Assembly: GCA_003255065.1 (NCBI GenBank)
Contig: QAOA01002976.1
Coordinates: 272,411 to 336,410, forward strand
Direction of reading: 5' to 3'
DNA from: Cercis canadensis
Lineage: Eukaryota; Streptophyta; Magnoliopsida; Fabales; Fabaceae
DNA: 64,000 bases
Positions 12,042 through 21,224 of the stretch are shown one piece after another (within the stretch, counting starts at the first letter, position 1; every line of letters begins with the position of its first letter). Made by a program: the position numbers and the translations under genes. The notes beneath the pieces are model-generated. The model saw nothing but the letters and a program-made list of their open reading frames with translations, was not told where the DNA came from and did no database searches.

Positions 12042-12433
12042 ACCGCAACCATGGGAAGCTTTGTTAAAATCATGGTAAGGAAGAATTCTGACTCTTCCCT
12101 CTTCATTAACATAGCTTGGGTTAGTATTAATCTTAGAGAAGCATTCCCTTATAGCTAAGTGCTTCAAAATTGTCTCAATGAAGAAGGCATTAGCATCACT
12201 CAATCCTCAAATCACACCTGAAAATACAAAATCCCAACATAAATTTCTTCATCTCCAAGAAAAAACAAAAAGGAAAGAGCAAGATCAAATGGGGGAAAAA
12301 AAGTTGCACACCCTAAAGCATGAGTTGTTTTAATGGCAAGAATTGCTATGGGATAAATGAGAATCCTCTTCAAAACTTTCACAATGTTATCTATGGTCTT
12401 CCCTTGTGAATGAAGCTCCATCATCATCATATC
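12021..12433 (-). pseudogene. Phosphoethanolamine/pyrophosphate phosphatase (HAD, PHOSPHO1-like) fragment, two exons
   Basis: Read on the minus strand, the exon 12433-12312 encodes MMMMELHSQGKTIDNIVKVL and KTTHALG. An intron with GT-AG ends (12311-12218) follows, then an exon encoding CDLRI, SDANAFFIETILKHLAIREC, INTNPSYVNEEGRVRI and YHDFNKASHGCGLYPPNM. This order matches plant phosphate-starvation phosphatases of the PECP1/PS2/PPsPase1 kind, including the SDAN motif of the HAD fold. Two small deletions break it: two bases before SDAN, and probably two bases in the codons after PPNM (family: NMCKG). The first HAD motif (DFDKT) is not present, nor are later exons. The upstream boundary is exactly where the Athila-like element 1 inserted, next to a splice acceptor. 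Confidence 0.8.
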
Positions 12434-12435
12434 CT

Positions 12436-13834
12436 TGATGAGCTGCCGAGGCTCCTCAAATTAGTAAAAGTTTAAGGTCGGTTTACCTAAGCTACTTGTA
12501 GCATAAGGTAACCCTAAGTTGAACCAAAGGATTATTTTGAGTAGTGAATCATATTAAGAAACATATAAACAGGGGGGTTTGTTTTGTTCAAGTGTTTAAC
12601 AGAAATTAATTGTAAGTGGTAAACTTTAGGGAAAACAACCAATCAAAGTCCAACTGATTCTGATTTTAATCCATCCTTGATTTCCAATGATTCATTCAAT
12701 TATTAACCTTATTCTTGGCCTTAGAAAACATCAAGAAGCCTCTCAGTCCTCTATGGATATCTACTGGTTAAGCAACCAGAATTAAGATCAACTAAGACTA
12801 AATGAATTAAGCAAACATTCAAGTCCAGTTTAACCTAAGTCCAGAATCCAACTAAGGGTAATTAATCCGTCCAAAAGCTTAGAACCATTAATTAACCATA
12901 CAATCCTCTTTTATCACATGCAATTAAGCAATCAACACATGAATAATCCAAATCCGAATTTAAGCAATTCAAACAGAATATTTTAGAGGATTGAAAGAAC
13001 TTGATTAACAACTAAATGAATAACAATCAAAGCATAATCTCAGAATCAATAATCAGAATAGTTAAAACCTGGATTGATTTGATGATTTAGTCTTCCATGA
13101 ACAAGAGAAGCCAAATTCTTACAAAATATCTAGAGAGAAAACTTAAAGACTAAGAAAACTTGAAAAGCTGTCTAAAATATCCTAATTGTCTAATATCAAT
13201 TTCGGCTGCCTCTTTCTGAACATATAGACCTTCAAAATTACATGCACACTCAAATTTCCCTTAGGTCACACTTATTCCCATGGGCCTTAGCTTTCATTGG
13301 GCTTTGGTTTGGGCTCAATGGGACTTGTGATGAAGAAGTTAGGCCCATTTAAGTGCCAACAGGTTTTTGGAACCATCAGCCAACTTCGACAGTAAATAAG
13401 ACCATCTAAAGTATACAATCTGGTGAACCAGTCTTCATAACAATTGAATCTCTGTCTGTTAGCTTTCCAATGGGACCAGTTTCAAGTCCATACGACACCT
13501 AAATCTCAAGTTATGGTCCAAACACTGCATGTGGGTGAGGATCCTGCAACAGCATCTTTTCTCTGGCTTCCAGGCTGCATATGACCTTCTAGACTTCTGA
13601 ATTGGCTTTGGAGCCCTGAATGAAAGTTGTAGATAATTCTCTCAGCTTTCCTACAAAGTATCACTCGAAATTTTTAGACATCCAGAACTAAAGATATGCA
13701 TGAAACACAGAGACAGCATAAAATGCTTAGTATTGCTGAAAAATTCAATTAGGCATAAGTCTACTCAATTAAGCTCAAAAGAGGTTTAAAAGACTAAGTA
13801 TGAGGGATAACTACTATATAAAAAGTGTGCATCA
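12436..13834 (-). repeat. Element 1, 3' LTR
   Basis: 1,399 bases, reading TGATGAGCTGCCGAGG at the low-coordinate end and GTGTGCATCA at the other. Homologous to 19518-21219, 27893-29312 and, inverted, 49814-51249. Confidence 0.9.
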
Positions 13835-13850
13835 AATTCCCCCACACTTA
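13835..13850 (-). other. Element 1 polypurine tract
   Basis: On the minus strand TAAGTGTGGGGGAATT lies immediately before the 3' LTR, the expected place and composition for second-strand priming. Confidence 0.75.
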
Positions 13851-15439
13851 GCTTTTGCACGTCTCGAGCAAAATAGAATTCCAAAACTAAGAAAAGAAAG
13901 AACAAGGAAACAAAAATAAATTTAAAAAAAAAAAACTAAAGAATCACCTCCCAATGATATTTAAGATATGCAGAAGTTCATACCACAAGTAACATGAGCA
14001 ATTAAAAATTCAAAGAAGTCACAGCATTCATGAAATAAAATTTATTCACATCCAAAATCTACAATTAAGGTAACTTCAATTGAAAAACATGAGTCAAGAA
14101 TGATAGATCCTCACAAGATATACTCTCAATCCCTCAAGTGTTTAGAAATTAGGTACTTCACTCAATCAAACTCATGAAGAAATGCACTACCATAAGCTTG
14201 CTTATCATCTACTTCTCCACTACTCAAACAAATGCACACATAAATCAAGAGGGCTTTATTTAAGGTTGTAATAAGGCCAAGGTAAAGGAATGAATCAAAA
14301 TGGATATCACAAGGTAAAAACCCAAAGAGAATAAAAGAACATTGGAGAGGAACTCAAATGACAAGCATTAAATTCCAAGTGTGTAAAGCATATTCTCCTT
14401 CCTTTGCACATATTCCTTCTTTTTCTTTTTCTTTTCCTTTTTCACAATTCTGATTTTTTTTCAATGAACCAATTGGCTCTTTTTTTCTTTCTTTCTTTCT
14501 TTCACATCTCACTTTGCACATATTCCTTTATTTTTCACAATCTTCACACTTGCATTATTAATTACCCACAAGCATAAGAGCTCCTCCAAGACAATGAACC
14601 AATGCTCTCTCATTCCCTAAGGTAAGGTAACAACATGGTTTTTTTTGTTTTTTTTGTTTACATAGGCATATAATGAGCTAAGATCAAAGATAGGCAAATA
14701 GGCTCAATGGGGGTAATCAAAGGAAAATAATACAAGGTTGGCTATTTGGCAAAGTAGCTAAATCAAGAAAGAATGCCTCAATCATGTTTATGTATGCAAA
14801 TGAAAATGTAGTCTAAAAAAGAATCAAGCAAGTTCTAGAGTGAACAAATTTCATGAGTGAAATCACACAAGAAGGAAAAGAATGGCACAAATGCTAAATC
14901 CATTCATCAAAAGGCTCAAAACTCACAAGGCATGCATGTATCTATCAAACTTAATCACCAATCCAACATCTAAAACCAAGCAAGTGAAATTAAGGATGGA
15001 AAACAAAATATTCAATCATGCTATGAACCTTGAAATGTAATTACTTCAATTTACAACTCCATAAATTTCACATCCTAAAATATCATTGGAAGGTAATTAA
15101 AACAGAAAAAATTTGACAACTAAACAGAAAATAGCAAAGAGACTAAAAACAACAAAACAATATACTAAATAGAAACAACAAACATAACTAAAAGCAGAAA
15201 ACAGTAAAGGAAACAGAAAATCAAAATAGAAATAGAAAAATGACAGAAAATAGAAAACTAAAAACATAATTAAAAACAGACACAAAAACAGAAAAAATAG
15301 CAAAGTAAACCTCCCCCCACACTTAAATTTTACATTGTCCTCAATGTAAAACCTTCAAAACAGTTCTCAATTAACATCAATCACATAAGGACAAGCAAAA
15401 TAAAAGAGAGAGAAGAAACATCCTTATCAGGGGAGGTAG
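13851..15439 (-). other. Element 1 3' untranslated region
   Basis: Non-coding. It holds pyrimidine tracts near 14416-14505 and a purine tract made of AAACAGAAA-type units at about 15100-15300. Parts are recognisably similar to 56100-57200 in the nested element (for example CTCAAGTGTTTA with its surroundings), which marks the two families as sisters. Confidence 0.6.
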
Positions 15440-15625
15440 ATGGCATCTTGCAAGTGGACACTTCCTTGCACTTTTGATCAAACAGAAACTCCACATCTTT
15501 CTGCAGAAGGCTGGACAGCGGGATGACTATCTTGCTGAAGTCTCTAATAAAGTGTCGGTAGAAACCTGCATGTCCAAGAAATGACCAAACTTCTCGCACG
15601 CATGTGGGGTAAGATAAAGCAGACG
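15440..15625 (-). pseudogene. Element 1 residual RT C-terminal fragment
   Basis: The minus-strand frame reads [20 protein letters not shown], then [20 protein letters not shown] and EFLFDQKC, the junction of RT and RNase H in gypsy elements; the same region is at 62123-62270 in element 2. It then passes abruptly into STCKMPSTS, a sequence also found at the end of the nested element (STCKMSST). The rest of RT and all of RNase H and integrase are deleted. Purine-rich AAACAGAAA tracts lie on both sides (15100-15300 and 15640-15850). Confidence 0.85.
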
Positions 15626-15889
15626 TCAAGAACAGAAAATTGAAAATAAAATGAACAACAGAAAACAGTAACAAAAACAAAAATAGAATTAAAAACAAGA
15701 CTAGAAAAATAGAAAATTCAAAGCAAAAACATAAAACAGAAACAGAAACAGAATCAAACTAAACAAAAATAGAAACAGACTAAAGCAAAACAGAATAGAA
15801 AATAGAATACAATTACAGAAATATAATCAGAAAATGTACTCCCCTAAAGCTCAAGGTATCATCTTCCGATTACTCTCACGAAGACAGCT

Positions 15890-16440
15890 AGATACCGGGG
15901 TCAAAGACCATTCTCACGAAGTCTTGGGTTGCCCCTGTAGAGTCATCTTCTAAAGCTGGAGAATCAGAACCGGAACCAGAACCAGAACCAGATTCAGATT
16001 CACCAGGATTGTCATCGCTTAAAAATGTAGAAATTTCAGCACAGATAGCACAGCTCGTATCACCATCACAAATAGCATGTGAATGGCACTAGACATAATC
16101 CTCTACACCCACAAAGTCAGGGAATTCAGAACATAGCTCCTCATACACATCCACTAACTCTGCAGGATCATCAATGACCATAGCCTCTGTGATAGAGTCA
16201 TCTTGTTCTAAAAATGCCGCAATCTCAGAACAAGTAGAGCAAGCAGAATCACCACAACTGCAGCACATTGAATCAGGATTGCTCAAGAAGGCAGATATCT
16301 CAGCACACACAGCACAAGGTACATCACCATCACAATCAGGACAGGAGGGGCATTAAATAGAATCATCAAAACCAGCCAAATCAGGTAAATCAGCACACAA
16401 ATGACGGTAGACATCCTCAACCAAATCATCAATCACATCA
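15890..16440 (-). CDS. Element 1 repeated Cys-rich acidic modules after the protease
   Basis: Downstream of the protease the same frame carries two and a half copies of one module. Copy 1 is VYRHLCADLPDLAGFDDS, then CPDCDGDVPCAVCAEISAFL (Cys spacing C-X2-C-X5-C-X2-C). A partial copy is CSCGDSACSTCSEIAAFL. Copy 2 is VYEELCSEFPDFVGVEDYV, then CDGDTSCAICAEISTFL. An ESGSGSGSGSGS-type tail and FVRMVFDPGI follow. Stops at 16353-16355 and about 16088 lie where related copies suggest Gln (CAA to TAA, CAG to TAG). The module may bind zinc; no function is known to me. Single copies occur in element 2 and the nested element. Confidence 0.75.
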
Positions 16441-17351
16441 ATGTGAAAAACATAATGCTCATCCATGGGATGCTTCATAGCATAAAAAATATTGAACTGC
16501 ACAATAGAATCGCCAAACTCCATGGATAGAGTTCCTGCATACACATCAATCTTGGTCCGCGCAGTCTTGAGGAATGGTCTGCCCAGAATGAGTGGAGCCT
16601 TGCTGGATTGTGACTGTCCCTCCATCTCCAGAATGTAGAAATCTGTTGGAAAGATCAGCTCATCAACTCTAACCAACACATCTTCAATCAATCCAGCTGG
16701 ATAAGCACTGCTCCTGTTGGCTAACTGAATCACAACTCCTGTGGCATTCAAGGGTTCAAGCCCGAGGGAACTAAAAACATACATAAGCATGACATTTATA
16801 GAAGCACCTAGATCTAGCATGACATGCTCAAACTTGGAATTTCCTATAACACATGGAATTGTGAAAGTTCCTGGATCCTTGCATTTCTGGGGTAAAGGCT
16901 GAATAAAGGCTGAAACGTTCTGACTCATGCTAATTCTCTCATTGCCCTTCAGCCGCCTCCTCTGGGTGCATAATTCCTTGAGAAATTTGGCATATTTAGG
17001 AATTTGCTTGATAGCATCTAGCAATGGAATGTTAACTTCCACTTTTCTGAAAGTCTCCAGAAGCTCCCTATCCTTCTCAACCTTATCTTGCTTCTGGGAC
17101 TGACTGGCTCTATGTGGAAAGGGAAGAGCTACTGCAGGCATCTTGCTCTCAGGTGTAAGGGTGATTGGCTCAGAAACTGCTTTCTCTGCCAGTTGGAACT
17201 CGCTTGCAGATTGAGGCTTGGCTGGGACTTGCAAGGATTTTCCAGACCTCAATGTGATAGTACTCACATTACTCCCATTTGGATTGGGAATTGTCTGTGA
17301 AGGAAGTTTGCCAGAACCCTTGGACTGCAACTGACTAACTGATGATGCCAA
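16353..17351 (-). CDS. Element 1 Gag C-terminal linker and aspartic protease
   Basis: 332 codons. Residues about 1-110 are a linker with STITLRSGKSLQVPA, typical just before Athila-type protease. Then comes the protease core: VMLDLGASINVML (active-site Asp in DLGAS), VIQLANRSSAYPAGLIEDVL and APLILGRPFLKTARTKIDV. The end runs into the Cys-rich module. Protease would cut Gag and Gag-Pol in the particle. DLGAS rather than D-S/T-G is common for this lineage. The open frame is preserved over the whole domain, while Gag upstream is broken. Confidence 0.85.
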   Translation of the reverse strand: MASSVSQLQSKGSGKLPSQTIPNPNGSNVSTITLRSGKSLQVPAKPQSASEFQLAEKAVSEPITLTPESKMPAVALPFPHRASQSQKQDKVEKDRELLETFRKVEVNIPLLDAIKQIPKYAKFLKELCTQRRRLKGNERISMSQNVSAFIQPLPQKCKDPGTFTIPCVIGNSKFEHVMLDLGASINVMLMYVFSSLGLEPLNATGVVIQLANRSSAYPAGLIEDVLVRVDELIFPTDFYILEMEGQSQSSKAPLILGRPFLKTARTKIDVYAGTLSMEFGDSIVQFNIFYAMKHPMDEHYVFHIDVIDDLVEDVYRHLCADLPDLAGFDDSI

Positions 17352-17749
17352 TTGCCCAATCTACGTTTCCAGATTCTGCATGGTGGACTCTGCCCTCTGC
17401 TGGAAGTGGATGTTGCTGGTGGCCATCTGCTTCACCAAATCTTCCAATGAAGGCTCAAGTTTGGATGTTGACTGGCCGGCTGGCTGCATAGGCTGTTGCT
17501 GGAATGGTGGCCTAGTTTGTTGAAACTGGCTCTGCCTAGCTGGTTGAAATTGGTTCTGTTGTTGGTATGGTTCCCTATATTGCTGCTACTGTTGTTGTTG
17601 GGAGGACTGCTGTTGTGGGGCTGCAGCATTACCATATCTGAAATTTGGATGATCTCTACAACCAAGGTTATAAGTGTTGGAGTATGGATCATATCTAGGC
17701 TGCTGTTGTGGTTGGTATTAGGGTCGACCAGGAAAAACACCTGCTGCAG

Positions 17750-18834
17750 CTACAGAGGGATCCTAAAATCCAGAATCACTATCCTGAAGTGTAGGGCATT
17801 CATCTGTAGGATGAGATGGACAAACGCAAATGCCACACAAGCTTGCAGGTTGAGGTGTAGATACTTATTGCCCCACTGCCAACTACCTGACCAAGGAGGT
17901 CAATTCATCAAATCTGTGCTCCATTCTTTGTTGGTCAGCCAGTGATACACAAACTTCATTGACTCCCCTAGTGGAATGAATCATCCTGACACCAAACTGC
18001 TGGGAATTTTCAGCCATATTGGAAATCAAAGCTCTGGCAGCAATTGGTGTTTTATCCACTAATGCTCCTCCACTAGCAGAATCAATGTTACTCCTATCCG
18101 AAGGTGACAAGCCCTCATAGAAGTATTGTATCAAAAGCTGATCACTTATCTGGTGATGAAGGCAGCTTGAGCACAGCTTGGTAAACCTCTCCCAATATTC
18201 GTGTAGTGTCTCCCCTGGCAGTTGCCTTATGCCACATATGTTTTTTTCGAATGGCAGCAATTCTGGATGCAGGGAAGAACTTTTCCAGGAACAGCTTCTT
18301 CATGTCACTCCAATTTCTGACTGAACCTTGTGACAAGTAAAAGAGCCAATCTTTAGCTGCATCAGCAAGAGAGAAAGGGAATGCTCTTAACTTGATATGC
18401 TCTTCAGAGATTCCTTGTGGCCTCATTATGGAACAAACCACATGGAATTATTTTAAATGTTTATGAGGATCTTCACCTGCAAGACCATGAAACTTTGGCA
18501 ACAAGTGTATCAATCCAGATTTCAATTCGAAAGCAGTATCAATTTTAGGATATTGGATCCCTAAAGGTTGATAAGCAACATCAGGGGTAGTCAATTCCTT
18601 AAGAGTTTTATATCTAGCTTGCATGTTATTATTATTATTTCCAGCCCTATTAGCATTATCAGCTCTATTAGTATCATCAACAGGGTCAGCAACAGGAATA
18701 ACAATAGGAGGTCTATTTTCAGCCATGGTCGGATCTAAATTATCAGCTGCTTTATGTGCTCTATTAAGTGTATGCAAGGTTCTCTCTATTTTAGGGTCTA
18801 CTTCAAGTAATTCAAAAGGAGAAGACCTAGTCAT
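17750..18834 (-). pseudogene. Element 1 Gag with CCHC zinc knuckle
   Basis: Starts at ATG 18834 (MTRSSPFELLEVDPKIERTL). Retrotransposon Gag motifs are AFELKSGLIHLLPKFHGLAG, DWLFYLSQGSVRNWSDMKK, LPGETLHEYWERFTKLC and QYFYEGLSPSDRSNIDSASG. A C-X2-C-X4-H-X4-C knuckle lies at about 17842-17790 (CGICVCPSHPTDEC). Breaks compared with element 2: TAA at 18448-18450 (Glu there), a frameshift in the T7 run at 18241-18247, and TAG at 17883-17885 (Gln there). A Gln/Asn-rich linker follows. Gag would form the cytoplasmic particle; this copy cannot give full-length protein. Confidence 0.85.
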
Positions 18835-19497
18835 ACACCATGCAAATTAGTGGCTAAATGCCTAAACACACCACAATGCACAAAAACACACAAAAATGAT
18901 AGAAATTGACTAAAATAGAAACACACCAAAAGCACAAAACAAAAGCAAAAACACACTAAAATAAGACTAGAAAAGGTATCTAAAAATTTTTAAAAAAATT
19001 TCTACCACCACAGGATGAAAGCTGGATGAAAATGGAACTCAAAAATTAAATTAAAAATCTTTAAAAAATGGAAAAGTGGTCAAAACAGTGAAATTTGGCT
19101 TATAAATGCACACGTCATGGCCAAAGGTGTGACTATTGATTGTTAGCCCATTTTCCTTCAACTGACCAAGTTTTAGGTCAATCGGAGCACAAAATTTTGG
19201 CTAGAACAGTATACCCGAAAATCACTAATTCAAGCCAAACTGAAGGGAAAACAAGGGGAAAATGATCCAAATGACCAGAATTCACTCAATGACAACCTAA
19301 AACATCTAAGGAAACTTCAAAGCAAGAAAAACAATGGCCACTGGCCTCAAACATAATAGATACTTGGTCAAAAAGTAATGAAAAAATGGCCAAAACCCTA
19401 AAAACAAACACAAACTCACACACAAGCAGGGTGAATTAGGGGGAAGTTAAAAGTCAATTTTACTACTAATAATATTAATTCAAAACTAGAATAATCC
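18835..19497 (-). other. Element 1 5' untranslated leader
   Basis: Non-coding leader between PBS and Gag ATG. It is similar throughout to 51274-51953 of element 2. Confidence 0.7.
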
Positions 19498-19514
19498 CCG
19501 ACAACGACACCAAA
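19498..19514 (-). promoter_or_regulatory. Element 1 primer binding site
   Basis: On the minus strand TGGTGTCGTTGTCGGGG lies three bases after the 5' LTR. It differs from the plant tRNA-Asp 3'-end complement (TGGCGCCGTTGCCGGGG) only by C-to-T changes. Confidence 0.85.
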
Positions 19515-19517
19515 ATT

Positions 19518-21219
19518 TGATGAGCTGCTGAGGCTCCTCAAATTAGTAAAAGTTTAAGGTCAGTTTACCTAAGCTACTTGTAGCATAAGGCAACCCTAAA
19601 TCGAACCAAAAGATTATTCTGAGTAGTGAATCATATTAAGAAACATATAAACATGGGGGTTTGTTTTGTTCAAGTGTTTAACAGAAATCAATTGTAAGTG
19701 GTAAACTTTAGGGAAAACAACCAATCAAAGTCCAACTGATTCTGATTTTAATCCATCCTTGATTTCCAATGATTCATTCAATTATTAACCTTGTTCTTGG
19801 CCTTAGAAAACATCAAGAAGCCTCTCAGTCCTCTATGGATATCTACTGGTTAAGCAACCAGAATTCGGATCAACTAAGACTAAACGAATTAAGCAAACAT
19901 TCAAGTCCAGTTTAACCTAAGTCCAGAATCCAGCCAAGGGTAATTAATCCATCCAAAATCTTAGAACTATTAATTAATCATACAATCCTCTTTTATCACA
20001 TGCAATTAAGCAATCAACACATGAATAATCCAAATTCGAATTTAAGCAATTCAAACAGAATATTTCAGAGGATTGAAAGAACTTGATTAACAACTAAATG
20101 AATAACAATCAAAGCATAATCTCAGAATCAATAATCAGAATAGTTAAAACTTGGATTGATTTGATGATTTAGCCTTCCATGAACAAGAGAAGCCAAGTTC
20201 TTACAAAATATCTAGAGAGAAAACTTAAAGACTAAGAANATTAATTAATCATACAATCCTCTTTTATCACATGCAATTAAGCAATCAACACATGAATAAT
20301 CCAAATCCGAATTTAAGCAATTCAAACAGAATATTTCAGAGGATTGAAAGAACTTGATTAACAACTAAATGAATAACAATCAAAGCATAATCTCAGAATC
20401 AATAATCAGAATAGTTAAAACTTGGATTGATTTGATGATTTAGCCTTCCATGAACAAGAGAAGCCAAGTTCTTACAAAATATCTAGAGAGAAAACTTAAA
20501 GACTAAGAAAACTTGAAAAGCTGTCTAAAATATCCTAATTGTCTAATATCAATTTCGGCTGCCTCTTTCTGAACATATAGACCTTCAAAATTACATGCAC
20601 ACCCAAATTTCTCTTTGGTCACACTTATTCCCATGGGCCTTAGCTTTCATTGGGCTTTGGTTTGGGCTCAATGGGACTTGTGATGAAGAAGTTAGGCCCA
20701 TTTAAGTGCAAACAGGTTTCTGGAACCATCAGTCAACTTCTACAGAAAATAAGACCATCTAAAGTATATAATCTGGTGAACCGGTCTTCATAACAATTGA
20801 ATCTCTGTCTGTTAGCTTTCCAATGGGACCATTTTCAAGTCCATACGACATCTAAATCTCAAGTTATGGTCTAAACACTGCATGCGGGTCAGGATCCTGC
20901 GACAGCATCTCTTCTCTTGCTTCCTGGCTGCATATGACCTTCTGGACTTTCGAATTGGCTTTGGAGCCCTGAATGAAAATTGTAGATAATTCTCTCAGAT
21001 TTCCTACAAGGTATCACTCGAAATTTTTAGACATACAGAACTAAAGATATGCATGAAACACAGAGACAGCATAAAATGCTTAGTATTGCTGAAAAATGCA
21101 ATTAGGCACAAATGGATCCAAAGTCATGAAATGAGGCACAAGCCTACTCAATTAAGCTCAAAAGAGGTTTAAAAGACTAAGTATGAGGGATAACTACTGT
21201 ATAAAAAGTGTGTTCATCA
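19518..21219 (-). repeat. Element 1, 5' LTR (with internal assembly duplication)
   Basis: 1,702 bases. After removing the 271-base duplication around N 20239 it is about 1,431 bases, close to the other LTR. Ends are TGATGAGCTG and GTTCATCA. Confidence 0.9.
19969..20509. repeat. 270-bp duplication separated by one N (probable unmerged contig overlap)
   Basis: Bases 19969-20238 and 20240-20509 are the same 270 bases with a single mismatch (ATTCGAA against ATCCGAA), on either side of the N at 20239. The other three LTR copies carry this segment once. Confidence 0.9.
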
Positions 21220-21224
21220 ATCCT

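Larger units (their letters stand above)
12436..21219 (-). mobile_element. Athila-like LTR retrotransposon, element 1 (gag-protease, no complete pol)
   Basis: A complete insertion on the minus strand. LTRs lie at 12436-13834 and 19518-21219, a PBS at 19498-19514 and a polypurine tract at 13835-13850. It is flanked by the 5-bp target duplication ATCCT (12431-12435 and 21220-21224). The internal 5.7 kb codes for Gag with a zinc knuckle, an aspartic protease, a run of Cys-rich modules and only a scrap of RT. Full RT, RNase H and integrase are missing, so the copy could move only with enzymes from a relative such as element 2. Gag and protease have stops and a frameshift. Lineage (Athila) is inferred from the tRNA-Asp-type PBS and Gag/protease motifs. 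Confidence 0.9.

Noticed and set aside
17496..17945. 149-codon plus-strand frame
   Set aside because: Antisense shadow of the Gln-rich linker of element 1 Gag; hydrophobic and repetitive.
19518..20510. Extra-long 5' LTR as a structural variant of element 1
   Set aside because: The additional 271 bases are explained by the duplicate around N 20239.
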